64,000 nt of DNA from Clostridia bacterium (GTDB taxonomy: Bacteria; Bacillota; Clostridia; Acetivibrionales; DSM-2933). Below, in pieces: positions 1 to 7,528 of this stretch. The stretch's first letter is position 1. Every line of letters starts with the position of its first letter. The stretch spans positions 62,001 through 126,000 of the forward strand of contig JAOAEJ010000067.1 of assembly GCA_026416815.1 (NCBI GenBank). The letters are read 5' to 3'. The notes beneath the pieces are model-generated. The model was not told the origin of the DNA and did not search any database. It saw only the letters and a program-made list of their open reading frames with translations. Position numbers and translations under genes: made by a program.

Positions 1-1605
1 AACTTAAGTACTCTGTTTCAAACCTTGACGCTGGAGAGATCTCGCAAAGCTATAAAAGACATGCTTCAGGGTAAGGAAGAAATGGCTTGGGTGGAAATAG
101 ACGGGACAGAAGTCTCGGTTCCTATTGAGAATTTGCAAAAGGGTGATATTATTGTAGTTCACATTGGTGAGAAGATACCCATCGACGGAGAAGTAACCAG
201 TGGGGAAGCTGCTGTCAGCCAGGCCATTATTACAGGAGAGTCGATGCCAATTACAAAGAAACAAGGTGATAAGGTCTTTTCAGGCTCTATAGTGGAACAA
301 GGAACCATCAAAATAATAGCAGAAAAAGTAGGAAAAGATACATCCATAGCCAGAATTATTCGCTTGGTTGATGAAGCTAGTAAAGTGAGAGCTCCTATTG
401 AAAATATCGCTGACCGCTATTCGGAAAAAATAGTACCTTTATCCTTTGGCCTTTCAGCATTAAGTTATATTTTAACAAGAGATTTCAGAAGAAGTATGAC
501 TATGCTGATTGTAGCTTGCCCCTGTGCAGCGGGACTGGCTACACCCACTGCGATAAGCGCTTCTATGGGAAATGCAGCTAGAAAGGGTATTCTCGTTAAG
601 GGCGGAAACTATTTGGAAAAGGTAGGGCAAACCGATGTGGTCTTATTTGATAAAACAGGCACTCTGACAGAGGGAAAGCCAACAGTGATAGATGTATTGC
701 CGGTGAACAAAGACTATTCATTGGAGACTATATTGCAAGTAGCAGCTTCTATAGAAAATCATACTAATCACCCTTTGGCAAAAGCAGTTTTGCAAAAGTG
801 CGGTGAGTTTAATATGGAAATTTTACCGGTGCAAGAACAGCAGGTTATAATTGGCCAGGGTGTAAAAGGAATGGTGAATGATGCTGTTACACTAGTAGGA
901 AACGAGCAGTTGATGAGAGACAATGAGGTAAACATTAGCAGAGGCAAAGCTAAAGCCGATAGATTGAAGCTCTTAGGCCAGACTGTTCTATTTGTAGCTC
1001 ATGCAGGTGCTTTAATAGGTGTAATCGGTATTAAAGACAGGGTCAGATATGAAAGTAAGCAAGCTATAAAAAGATTACGGGAAACAGGAATAGAAGATAT
1101 CGGGCTGATTACAGGGGATTGCATCGAAGCTGGCGAACTCGTTAAGAATGAATTAGGGCTTGATAATCTGTGGGCAAGCACCTTACCGGAGGGAAAAGTA
1201 GACATAGTAAAAAAATATCAGTCCCAGGGTAAAATTGTCACAATGGTGGGTGAGGGGATTAATGACTCACCGGCTTTGGCTAAGGCAGATATTGGCATAG
1301 CTATGGGAACTGGCGGGACTGATGTGGCAATTGAATCTGCCGACGTGGTTTTAGCCGGTGATGACCCCGAAAAAATTGCTAAGTTGATTAAATTAAGCAA
1401 TCATACTATGTCGGTAGTGAAACAAAATTTTATCTTTGCAGTAGGTATTAATGCATTGGGGTTGATTTTAGGGGCAGGGAGGATCATATCTCCTTTATCT
1501 GCAGCGATTCTTCATAATTTAAGCACCTTTGGCGTAGTTGTCAACTCTTCAAGGTTACTGAATTATTCTGTAGATGAAAGGAAAAAGCGCAAATGGCGGA
1601 AGTAA
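1..1605 (+). CDS. Heavy-metal-translocating P1B-type ATPase, C-terminal part (5' end outside window)
   Basis: The frame is open from base 1, so the N-terminus lies upstream and the TTG at 25 is not the real start. The part seen covers the actuator domain (TGES at about residues 78-81), the membrane CPC metal site (ACPCAAGLATPT, CPC codons 517-525), the phosphorylation loop DKTGT (649-663) and the hinge GEGINDSPALAKADIG. It ends with a membrane HNLSTFGVVVNSSRLL segment. CPC plus the C-terminal HNLST motif marks a P1B metal exporter, resembling the CtpC-like branch more than classical CopA. The exact metal cannot be read from the sequence. It pumps a transition metal out of the cytoplasm using ATP. 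The next gene overlaps its end by 13 bases, so the two are probably co-translated. Confidence 0.9.
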   Translation, partial: NLSTLFQTLTLERSRKAIKDMLQGKEEMAWVEIDGTEVSVPIENLQKGDIIVVHIGEKIPIDGEVTSGEAAVSQAIITGESMPITKKQGDKVFSGSIVEQGTIKIIAEKVGKDTSIARIIRLVDEASKVRAPIENIADRYSEKIVPLSFGLSALSYILTRDFRRSMTMLIVACPCAAGLATPTAISASMGNAARKGILVKGGNYLEKVGQTDVVLFDKTGTLTEGKPTVIDVLPVNKDYSLETILQVAASIENHTNHPLAKAVLQKCGEFNMEILPVQEQQVIIGQGVKGMVNDAVTLVGNEQLMRDNEVNISRGKAKADRLKLLGQTVLFVAHAGALIGVIGIKDRVRYESKQAIKRLRETGIEDIGLITGDCIEAGELVKNELGLDNLWASTLPEGKVDIVKKYQSQGKIVTMVGEGINDSPALAKADIGIAMGTGGTDVAIESADVVLAGDDPEKIAKLIKLSNHTMSVVKQNFIFAVGINALGLILGAGRIISPLSAAILHNLSTFGVVVNSSRLLNYSVDERKKRKWRK

Positions 1606-1829
1606 AGGATTTAGAAAATAAAATGAAGGCTGTTATGGTTCAGCTGAAAGAGTGCGTAGACTTAAGCTTTGAGTTAATAGCAGAAAAGGAAGATACAAAA
1701 AAAATAATATACAAATACTGGGAAAATTTCTTGACTCACTTTTTAGATTATGTAAAAAAGAGAGAGAAGGATACAGGGGAAGATATACTAAAAGGTTTGT
1801 CCTTGAAAAGTTTATTTAAATTCTTTTGA
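1593..1829 (+). CDS. Small charged protein coupled to the metal ATPase
   Basis: This encodes 78 residues, mostly helical and charged, without cysteines beyond one near residue 20 and without membrane segments. I do not recognise a family. The ATG at 1593 lies inside the end of the ATPase gene (13-base overlap), with a GAAAGG ribosome site about 11 bases upstream, which indicates translational coupling. A strong terminator follows directly, so it closes the operon. A role as an accessory or regulatory partner of the metal pump is inferred only from position. Confidence 0.65.
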   Translation: MAEVKDLENKMKAVMVQLKECVDLSFELIAEKEDTKKIIYKYWENFLTHFLDYVKKREKDTGEDILKGLSLKSLFKFF

Positions 1830-1851
1830 TACCAATAAACATTACGATAGA

Positions 1852-1919
1852 AGCATGAACCCTCTTATTGCCGGAATCTTTTTCTAAGGATTTTAGCAAT
1901 AAGAGGGTTCATGCTTTTA
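1852..1919 (+). terminator. Rho-independent terminator after the metal ATPase operon
   Basis: A perfect 20-base inverted repeat (arms 1852-1871 and 1896-1915) with a 24-base loop is followed by TTT. It ends the ATPase/small protein unit. Confidence 0.8.
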
Positions 1920-2188
1920 CTGCACTCTTCCTTATGCTACTTGTTGATAATTATATTGCTTATGTGATATTATTGGTTGTGATAAACTTTTTCTATCTAT
2001 GCTGACGTGGGAGGTCTTAGAAATCTAACTTTCGACATTAACCGCTTTAGTGACTCCAATGAGGTATTGACCTATCTGGAATTAGGCCACCAAGCGGGGG
2101 GGCAGAGGATTGTGAGGTTAGGTGCGCGTTTCTGAAAAGGTTTTTCTCGTTGAACAGGTAGCTATTAATTGTTTGGAAGGAAGAAGCC
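1920..2188. other. Intergenic region upstream of speA, nothing assignable
   Basis: This 269-base stretch lies between the terminator and speA. A short open frame of roughly 45 codons (about 2000-2135, +) has no start or ribosome site and no recognisable family. I see no known riboswitch or tRNA. It presumably holds the speA promoter and leader. GC is higher around 2080-2135 (a run of G at 2095-2101), which is unusual for this DNA. Confidence 0.4.
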
Positions 2189-4108
2189 ATGAATAAAACA
2201 GAACTTTTGGGTAGATGGACAAAAGAAAAGTCCGAAGAACTTTATGGTATTAAAAATTGGGGTGCCGGTTATTTTGCAATCTCTGAGCAGGGTGAAGTAC
2301 TGGTGAACCCATATAAGGATAATGCTTCGGCTGCAGTCAGCCTTATGGATATTATTTCAGGTGTACGTGAGCGTGGATTGGACATGCCGGTACTATTGCG
2401 TTTTGAAAATCTGCTGGATTCGCAGATTTCTTTTCTCAATAACTCCTTTGGTGAAGCGATGAAGAAGCTGAACTATAAGGGTGTATATAGGGGTGTTTAT
2501 CCAATTAAGGTAAACCAGCAGCAGCAGGTCATTGAAGAAGTGACCAAATTTGGCCAGCGCTACCATCACGGACTAGAGGTAGGCAGCAAGGCGGAGTTAG
2601 TTGCGGCGCTTTCTCTTATGAAGGACAAGGAAGCCTGCCTGATTTGCAATGGCTATAAGGATGAAGAGTTCATAGATTTAGGGCTGTATGCCGTAAAAAT
2701 GGGATTCAAGTGCTTTTTTGTTATTGAAATGCCGGGAGAGCTGGATATTGTACTGGAGCGCTCACAAATATTGGGGGTTAAGCCTAACCTTGGCATACGT
2801 ATTAAGCTTTCTGCAAAAGCCGGTGGTCATTGGACTGAATCGGGTGGCGACCGAAGCATATTTGGTTTGAATGTGTCTCAACTTATATCGATGGTGGACA
2901 CTTTAAAAGAGAAGAATATGCTGGATTCCCTCAAACTACTGCATTATCACCTTGGGTCTCAGATACCCAATATCAGGGATATACGTTCCGCTGTGTTGGA
3001 AGCAACCCGTGTGTATGCGGAGTTGGTAAAAGAAGGTGCACCTATGGGTTATCTGGATTTGGGCGGAGGTCTTGCGGTTGATTATGACGGATCTAATACA
3101 AATTATTCCTACAGCCGTAACTATACTGTGGAAGAATACTGCACCGACATTGTTGAAGCCGTCATGACTATTCTGGACTCAAGTAATATCCCGCACCCGG
3201 TAATCGTGACTGAGTCTGGAAGGACTACGGTTGCGTATTATTCGGTACTATTGTTCAACGTGTTGGATGTTGAAAAATTCGAGGAGTATGGGCTGCCTGA
3301 TAAACTTGATGACAGTATTATAGAACAGATTAAAAATCTATTTGATGTTAATAAAAATATTACACAGAAAAATATTCAGGAGTGTTATAACGATGCTCTC
3401 TACTATCGCGATGAGATACGTGACATGTTTAAACATGGCAGGATCAGCCTTCGTGAACGGGCTTTGTCGGAAAAAATCTTCTGGAATACAATAAATCAAA
3501 TAGCAAAAGAAAAGCAAAAGCTTAAAAATGCTCCGCCTGATTTGGAGGACATCGAGAGTGCAATTGCAGACATCTACTATTGCAATTTCTCGGTATTTCA
3601 GTCTATTCCGGATAGTTGGGCTATTGATCAGCTGTTTCCAATAATGCCTATCCACCGCTTATTGGAATTGCCTAAGCGCAACGCAGTAATAGCTGATATA
3701 ACCTGTGACTGTGACGGAAAAATTGACCGCTTCATAGATCTTCATGATGTGCGTACTACACTGCCTTTGCACGAGCTGAAGAGCGGTGAGGACTACTACC
3801 TTGGTGTTTTCCTCGTGGGTGCTTATCAGGAAACATTGGGTGACCTTCACAACCTCTTTGGGGATACCAATGTAGTCAGTGTGCGGATTAATGCTGATGG
3901 CAACTATGACCTGGTCAAAGAAATTCACGGAGACAGCGTGGCTGATGTGCTTTCTTATGTGGAATTTGATCCCAAAGACATGCTGGTACATTTCCGTGAA
4001 AGAGCAGAAGAAGCGATACGTGACGGCTTGATCAGTGCCAGTGAGAGGCGTGAAATTATGAGGGCATACGATAATGGCCTTCGTGGGTACACTTATTTCG
4101 AGCGATAA
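2189..4108 (+). CDS. speA: Biosynthetic arginine decarboxylase (SpeA family)
   Basis: Converts L-arginine to agmatine and CO2, the first step of the agmatine route to putrescine; cytoplasmic and PLP-dependent. The 639-residue length fits SpeA. The alanine-racemase-fold barrel carries the PLP lysine in GVYPIKVNQ (K107), followed by a HYHLGSQ motif, a glycine-rich YLDLGGGLAVDYDG motif and the late TCDCDGKID segment typical of the family. The start is ATG 2189 behind GGAAGGAAG. It is monocistronic: a terminator lies upstream at 1852 and another follows at 4157. No agmatinase or agmatine deiminase gene is in the window. Confidence 0.95.
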   Translation: MNKTELLGRWTKEKSEELYGIKNWGAGYFAISEQGEVLVNPYKDNASAAVSLMDIISGVRERGLDMPVLLRFENLLDSQISFLNNSFGEAMKKLNYKGVYRGVYPIKVNQQQQVIEEVTKFGQRYHHGLEVGSKAELVAALSLMKDKEACLICNGYKDEEFIDLGLYAVKMGFKCFFVIEMPGELDIVLERSQILGVKPNLGIRIKLSAKAGGHWTESGGDRSIFGLNVSQLISMVDTLKEKNMLDSLKLLHYHLGSQIPNIRDIRSAVLEATRVYAELVKEGAPMGYLDLGGGLAVDYDGSNTNYSYSRNYTVEEYCTDIVEAVMTILDSSNIPHPVIVTESGRTTVAYYSVLLFNVLDVEKFEEYGLPDKLDDSIIEQIKNLFDVNKNITQKNIQECYNDALYYRDEIRDMFKHGRISLRERALSEKIFWNTINQIAKEKQKLKNAPPDLEDIESAIADIYYCNFSVFQSIPDSWAIDQLFPIMPIHRLLELPKRNAVIADITCDCDGKIDRFIDLHDVRTTLPLHELKSGEDYYLGVFLVGAYQETLGDLHNLFGDTNVVSVRINADGNYDLVKEIHGDSVADVLSYVEFDPKDMLVHFRERAEEAIRDGLISASERREIMRAYDNGLRGYTYFER

Positions 4109-4156
4109 TTGATTAGTATTTTAAACATTTCTTTAATTTAATATGAGCAAATTTAG

Positions 4157-4190
4157 AAGCTATGAGAGACAAAAAACTCATAGCTTTTTA
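4157..4190 (+). terminator. Terminator after speA
   Basis: Ten-base arms AAGCTATGAG / CTCATAGCTT (4157-4166, 4177-4186) with a 10-base loop run straight into TTTT. Confidence 0.85.
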
Positions 4191-4313
4191 CTTATCTATA
4201 AAAATAATAAATTAAAATTTTTATAACTTATTGTGTAACACTTTTGTTTGCATATGTATATGATGGTATTAGTTGGTGTTTATTAATAAATATGCAATGA
4301 AAGGAATGTTGTT

Positions 4314-4448
4314 ATGTCAGACAGATGTGGATTTTTAGGCGGAATATTTGATAACGACGAACTTCTTTGGTTTATTATCCTTTTCTTGTTACTCTTCTAT
4401 TGCAATCGTAATTATGGATATGGACCAGTAGCAGGAGCTACTTGCTAG
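4314..4448 (+). CDS. Tiny hydrophobic Cys/Gly/Tyr protein, possibly sporulation-related
   Basis: This encodes 44 residues: a polar N-terminus (MSDRCGFLGG), a single hydrophobic segment (about residues 17-29) and a tail rich in Asn, Tyr and Gly ending in Cys. AAAGGA precedes the ATG by about 9 bases. A second tiny protein of the same design follows at 4598. Such one-helix Gly/Cys proteins occur in clostridial and bacillar spore coats (YjcZ-like), but I cannot prove membership. The TAG stop is the first CTAG of an inserted repeat element (4445-4551), so the original C-terminus may have been changed. Confidence 0.6.
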   Translation: MSDRCGFLGGIFDNDELLWFIILFLLLFYCNRNYGYGPVAGATC

Positions 4449-4551
4449 TGCCTTGTAACAGAGTTTATTTCTAGCAGTAAGGTACAACAATCAAGGAAGT
4501 GCATTTTTAACATTGGGATCAATAGAAATTCCTAGTGTTAAAAAGCATTAG
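4445..4551 (+). repeat. 107-bp two-hairpin interspersed repeat (family A), full copy
   Basis: It starts CTAGTGCCTTGTAACAGAG and ends GTTAAAAAGCATTAG. The ends form an imperfect terminal inverted repeat (CTAGTGCNTTNTAACA). Each half is also a hairpin: the left half pairs GTGCCTTG with a degenerate TAAGGTAC, and the right half pairs TGCATTTTTAACA with TGTTAAAAAGCA. Other full copies are at 28306, 47379 and 49721, with partial ones at 41656, 45483 and 51832. It has no coding capacity. Confidence 0.85.
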
Positions 4552-4597
4552 TTGTAGGGTAGAGGGTAGAATAGACGTTTGAAAGGAGCGGTTCATA

Positions 4598-4735
4598 ATG
4601 GCTGATGAAAGAGGTTTTGGTTTCGGATGCGGTAATGATTTTATATGGATTATAATATTAATAATCATTTTCCTTTGTCTCTGTCCTGGATTCTTCGGTG
4701 GATTCGGTGGATGCGGATACGGTTGTAAAGACTAA
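4598..4735 (+). CDS. Tiny hydrophobic Gly/Cys protein, paralogue-like partner of the 4314 gene
   Basis: This encodes 45 residues: MADERGFGFGCGNDF, then a strongly hydrophobic Ile/Leu stretch (about 16-28), then a Gly-Phe-Cys tail (FFGGFGGCGYGCK). GAAAGGAGCG gives a strong ribosome site 7-8 bases before the ATG. The layout matches the 44-residue protein 150 bases upstream: short polar head, one membrane helix, Gly/Cys/aromatic tail. The repeat element now separates the two. A coat or membrane-microprotein role in sporulation is an inference. Confidence 0.65.
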   Translation: MADERGFGFGCGNDFIWIIILIIIFLCLCPGFFGGFGGCGYGCKD

Positions 4736-4770
4736 TAATTAGGCTTAAAATAATAGCAAACAAAATCAAA

Positions 4771-4816
4771 GGGAGCTGTTTATGTGGTTAAAAAACCATA
4801 TAGACAGCTCTGTTTC
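4771..4816 (+). terminator. Hairpin terminator between convergent genes
   Basis: An imperfect 18-base stem (4772-4789 with 4794-4811; GGAGCTGTTT against AGACAGCTCT at its base) is followed by TGTTTC on + and CCTTTGATTTTG on -. It can serve both the small-protein genes and the leftward permease gene. Confidence 0.65.
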
Positions 4817-4919
4817 ATATGCCGGAATTATTATATTTATAATAACTTCGCAGATTAATATTAAAACTTCAATATATTATACATGTTAACCTAAAAGCCC
4901 TAGGCCATCAAAATCTACA

Positions 4920-6200
4920 TTATACATAAAACACAAGCAGGTAAACAGTAGCAATTACTATGGTTAAAATCATTATAGGGAATGCTATCTTAAAAAAGTG
5001 CTTAAATGTGATTTTATGTCCATATTCTTCAGCCATACCCACAGCTATAACATTTGCGCTTGCTCCAATTACTGTACCGTTGCCTCCAAGACACGCTCCA
5101 AGGGATAATGCCCACCATAAGGGAGTTAGATTCATTCCTGAAATTGCTCCCATATCTTTTATAAGCGGTATCATAGTTGCAACAAATGGGATATTGTCTA
5201 TAAAAGCTGAGGCTATAGCAGAAACCCAAAGTATAGCTAGCGTGGTTAATAAAAGATCGCCTTGAGTCAAATCAAGGACACCCACTGCTAGCATTTTGAT
5301 TACTCCGGTTTCCTTTAAGCCGCCTACCAGTATAAAGAGCCCTGCAAAGAAAAATATTGTCTTCCATTCTACTTCCTTTAGTATATGCTCAGTATGTGTA
5401 CCCGAAATAAGTAGAAGCACTACAGCACCGGTTATTGCAATTGTAGCTGACTCATAGTGAAGCGCCCCATGAAGTAGGAAGCCTATTATTGTAAGGCCTA
5501 GTATAACCAAGCTTTTTATCAATAGCGGCTTATCTTTTATTGCACTCTTTTCATCCATGCTCATTACTACCGATTTAGCTTCAGGAGTTGTAACCAGCTT
5601 TTTTCGGTATATAAGCACAAAAATATATGTGGTTAAAAACAATAGCGGTATTGCTATAGGGGCATCATTTCTGAGAAAATCAGCAAAGCTTAAGCCTACT
5701 GAGCTTCCAATCATAATATTCGGTGGGTCACCTACTAGTGTAGCCGTACCGCCTACATTTGAAGCGAAAATTTCTGCAATAATAAAGGGGACAGGGGTTA
5801 AACGCAAGTCTTTAGCTACGCTTACGGTAACCGGCAGTATAAGAAGTATGGTTGTAACATTGTCCAGTGCGGCAGAGAGCAGGCCCGTAATAATTGATAG
5901 CAGTACCAGTATTTTTACCGGCTCTCCCTTGGCAATTTTAACGGTTCTTATTGCAACATATTCAAACAGGCCCGACCGCTTGGTTATCATAACAATAACC
6001 ATCATACTTATTAACAGTCCAATTGTATTGTAATCGATTTCTACAAAAGCCTTTTCTTGACTAATAACCCTTACAAGTATCATTAGCGCAGCACCTGATA
6101 GCGCAACAACTGTACGGTCAAATTTTTCTAAAACAATAAGTACATACGCCAAAACAAAAATTCCAATAGATAGTATCATGTGTAGTGTATTCTGATCCAT
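4920..6200 (-). CDS. ArsB/NhaD-type (ion transporter superfamily) permease
   Basis: This 426-residue membrane protein has about 11-12 predicted helices and two inverted halves. Family signatures are ALDNVTTILLILPV (first half), NVGGTATLVGDPPNIMIGSSVGLSF, and the second-half pair AFIDNIPFVATMIPLI / GACLGGNGTVIGASANVIAVG. These belong to the CitM/ArsB/NhaD superfamily, whose members move arsenite, Na+ in exchange for H+, or carboxylates; the substrate cannot be read here. I chose ATG 6200 because GGAGG lies 8 bases upstream (minus strand); the frame extends 20 codons further without a ribosome site. A promoter and attenuator-like leader precede it at 6440-6578, suggesting control by an ion or metabolite. 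Confidence 0.85.
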   Translation of the reverse strand: MDQNTLHMILSIGIFVLAYVLIVLEKFDRTVVALSGAALMILVRVISQEKAFVEIDYNTIGLLISMMVIVMITKRSGLFEYVAIRTVKIAKGEPVKILVLLSIITGLLSAALDNVTTILLILPVTVSVAKDLRLTPVPFIIAEIFASNVGGTATLVGDPPNIMIGSSVGLSFADFLRNDAPIAIPLLFLTTYIFVLIYRKKLVTTPEAKSVVMSMDEKSAIKDKPLLIKSLVILGLTIIGFLLHGALHYESATIAITGAVVLLLISGTHTEHILKEVEWKTIFFFAGLFILVGGLKETGVIKMLAVGVLDLTQGDLLLTTLAILWVSAIASAFIDNIPFVATMIPLIKDMGAISGMNLTPLWWALSLGACLGGNGTVIGASANVIAVGMAEEYGHKITFKHFFKIAFPIMILTIVIATVYLLVFYV

Positions 6201-6278
6201 ACAAAAAACCTCCATTACATAAAAATAAAGAACAAAAGCTATACTATAGTTTTCCAACATCTAAACTAAAAATGCCTT

Positions 6279-6312
6279 AATAAAGATTTTGTTATCAAAC
6301 AAAATCTTTATT
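6279..6312 (-). terminator. Hairpin between micro-ORF and permease gene
   Basis: A perfect 15-base stem (6279-6293 with 6298-6312) with a 4-base loop. On the minus strand it is followed by AAGGCATTTTTAG, a weak U-tract. It lies after the micro-ORF and before the permease start. Confidence 0.5.
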
Positions 6313-6403
6313 ATCCAAAGAAAATCCATAGCATAACGAATACCAACACTAGTCCTGTGGTAGTTGCTCCTAGCTATATTGCATCACTTCTTGACACTCT
6401 CAT
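6311..6403 (-). pseudogene. 30-codon micro-ORF (one-helix peptide) with an in-frame TAG
   Basis: Read leftward from ATG 6403: MRVSRSDAI, TAG, then LGATTTGLVLVFVMLWIFFG, TAA. The part after the stop is a convincing membrane helix. A ribosome site (AAAGGATGG) precedes the ATG. TAG at codon 10 could derive from TGG (Trp) by one base change, so this looks like a small membrane subunit of the downstream transporter that has been interrupted. A recent mutation, readthrough or restart are all possible; I do not recognise the family. Confidence 0.45.
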
Positions 6404-6439
6404 AGTTAATTACCATCCTTTACCAATAAAAATGCATAC

Positions 6440-6543
6440 AAAAAGGGCGTGAAACTCATTGTTAAATGAGCTTCCCACCCCAGAAGCCTAGTCTCTTGAA
6501 AGCAAACGTTAAATTTGCCCAACCGAAAACATTACGTTATTTT
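6440..6543 (-). promoter_or_regulatory. Candidate attenuator/riboswitch leader upstream of the ArsB/NhaD-type permease
   Basis: A consensus promoter (6550-6578, minus) would start a transcript near 6543. After about 60 bases comes a 16-base near-perfect stem (6465-6480 with 6445-6460, loop 4) followed by five U: a typical intrinsic terminator inside the leader. The 5' part (6485-6540) may form an aptamer or antiterminator. I could not match it to a known class (not TPP, FMN, SAM-I, fluoride or c-di-GMP by eye). Ion-sensing classes linked to Na+/H+ antiporters should be tested. Confidence 0.5.
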
Positions 6544-6549
6544 TTTATC

Positions 6550-6578
6550 ATTATAGCATTGTTATAGTTATAAATCAA
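6550..6578 (-). promoter_or_regulatory. Sigma-A-type promoter for the permease leader
   Basis: On the minus strand TTGATT (6573-6578) and TATAAT (6550-6555) are separated by 17 bases, a near-consensus vegetative promoter immediately upstream of the attenuator-like leader. Confidence 0.7.
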
Positions 6579-6759
6579 TAATTTACCGGTAAATTCATAC
6601 TTAAGAACCCTACACAATTATAGATAGCACATTATAAAAGTAATTTTTTAAAGAGCTCTATAAGCTGCAATTATCTTCATAAACTGTATTAATGTTTATC
6701 GATAAATCTTATAATTCCGCGTAAACTATGAACAATTAATAAAGTTGGAGGTAATGATA

Positions 6760-7158
6760 ATGGGGACGCTAAGTTATGTAAGGAAGACAAATACTGCGGG
6801 AAGATGTTCCGTTTGTGGATGTGAAGGCGTACATGCCGAATTCGCTGAGGAATACCCTATATTTGACAACTACATTAATAAGGGAGTAGTAGCGGATACC
6901 AAAGCCGATGAGTTCAGACTCAGCTATAATGGGCTGCTCGCTAAGAATAGGGCTAATGATATTTACGCTGTTGTTAGCTATGGTGATAATAAGAACTGGA
7001 ACGATATAAAATACTATCCCATGGATAACACCGGAGGTGCAAATTTTGAAGTATCACTTCCTATAAATAAAAATATGAACTTAAACGTTGCATTTAAAGA
7101 TAATGCGGACAACTGGGATAATAACTCCGGCAAGAATTACAGCTTTAATGCACATTAA
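6760..7158 (+). CDS. CBM25-like carbohydrate-binding protein with Cys-rich head
   Basis: This encodes 132 residues. The C-terminal ~80 residues match a starch-binding CBM25-type fold: IYAVVSYGDNKNWNDIKYY, then LNVAFKDNADNWDNNSGKN, with Trp and Asn residues at the usual glucan-contact places. The N-terminus has a CSVCGCEG cysteine cluster and no signal peptide, so the protein is predicted cytoplasmic or metal-bound, unusual for a CBM. ATG 6760 is preferred because GGAGG (6747-6751) sits 8 bases before it; the ATG at 6754 is too close. A terminator follows at once. It may bind storage glucan; a GH13 enzyme lies at 21.7 kb but is unlinked. Confidence 0.75.
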   Translation: MGTLSYVRKTNTAGRCSVCGCEGVHAEFAEEYPIFDNYINKGVVADTKADEFRLSYNGLLAKNRANDIYAVVSYGDNKNWNDIKYYPMDNTGGANFEVSLPINKNMNLNVAFKDNADNWDNNSGKNYSFNAH

Positions 7159-7162
7159 TCTC

Positions 7163-7185
7163 GGTAGCCAAACGGCTACCTTTTT
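7163..7185 (+). terminator. Terminator after the CBM25-like gene
   Basis: GGTAGCC / GGCTACC arms with a 4-base loop, then TTTTT, just past the stop codon. Confidence 0.9.
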
Positions 7186-7528
7186 AAATGCATACCCTCC
7201 CCTCCATGATCCTTATCTATACTATATAAAAGTCATTCCTTAATCAAACTTAGCGACAGCCTAACTAAAACTTGGAGTTTGTGTAACAGTGCAAACTTTT
7301 TGTCTGTAGATTGATATTGATAACCTATATAATTATCAATGATGGCTGTTACAGAGTACAACAGTTTATAGGTGAAAGCATAAACATTGTTGCAGGATAG
7401 AATGAAAAAGTGTTAGACTTCATATATACCTCCGGGGAAGGTTTGCCCTTAGGTTGAATTGAGTATTTACCATTTTCGTCATTGCTATATAAAATTTGTA
7501 AAGACTATTTGAGAAATGTGGTGAGGTT
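7186..7528. other. Intergenic region upstream of rtcB
   Basis: This 343-base stretch has no gene I can support. It has weak inverted repeats (TTGATATTGATAACCT...ATTATCAA near 7311-7340; GTTTG/CAAAC near 7266-7286 followed by TTTTT), which could be a leader with an attenuator, but neither is strong enough to name. Confidence 0.35.

Noticed and set aside
1990-2135. Partial ORF or riboswitch before speA
   Set aside because: The ~45-codon open frame lacks a start and any known family, and I could not build a convincing aptamer.
5557-6033. 158-codon + strand ORF
   Set aside because: It is the antisense shadow of the ArsB/NhaD-type permease, whose family motifs are clear on the minus strand.
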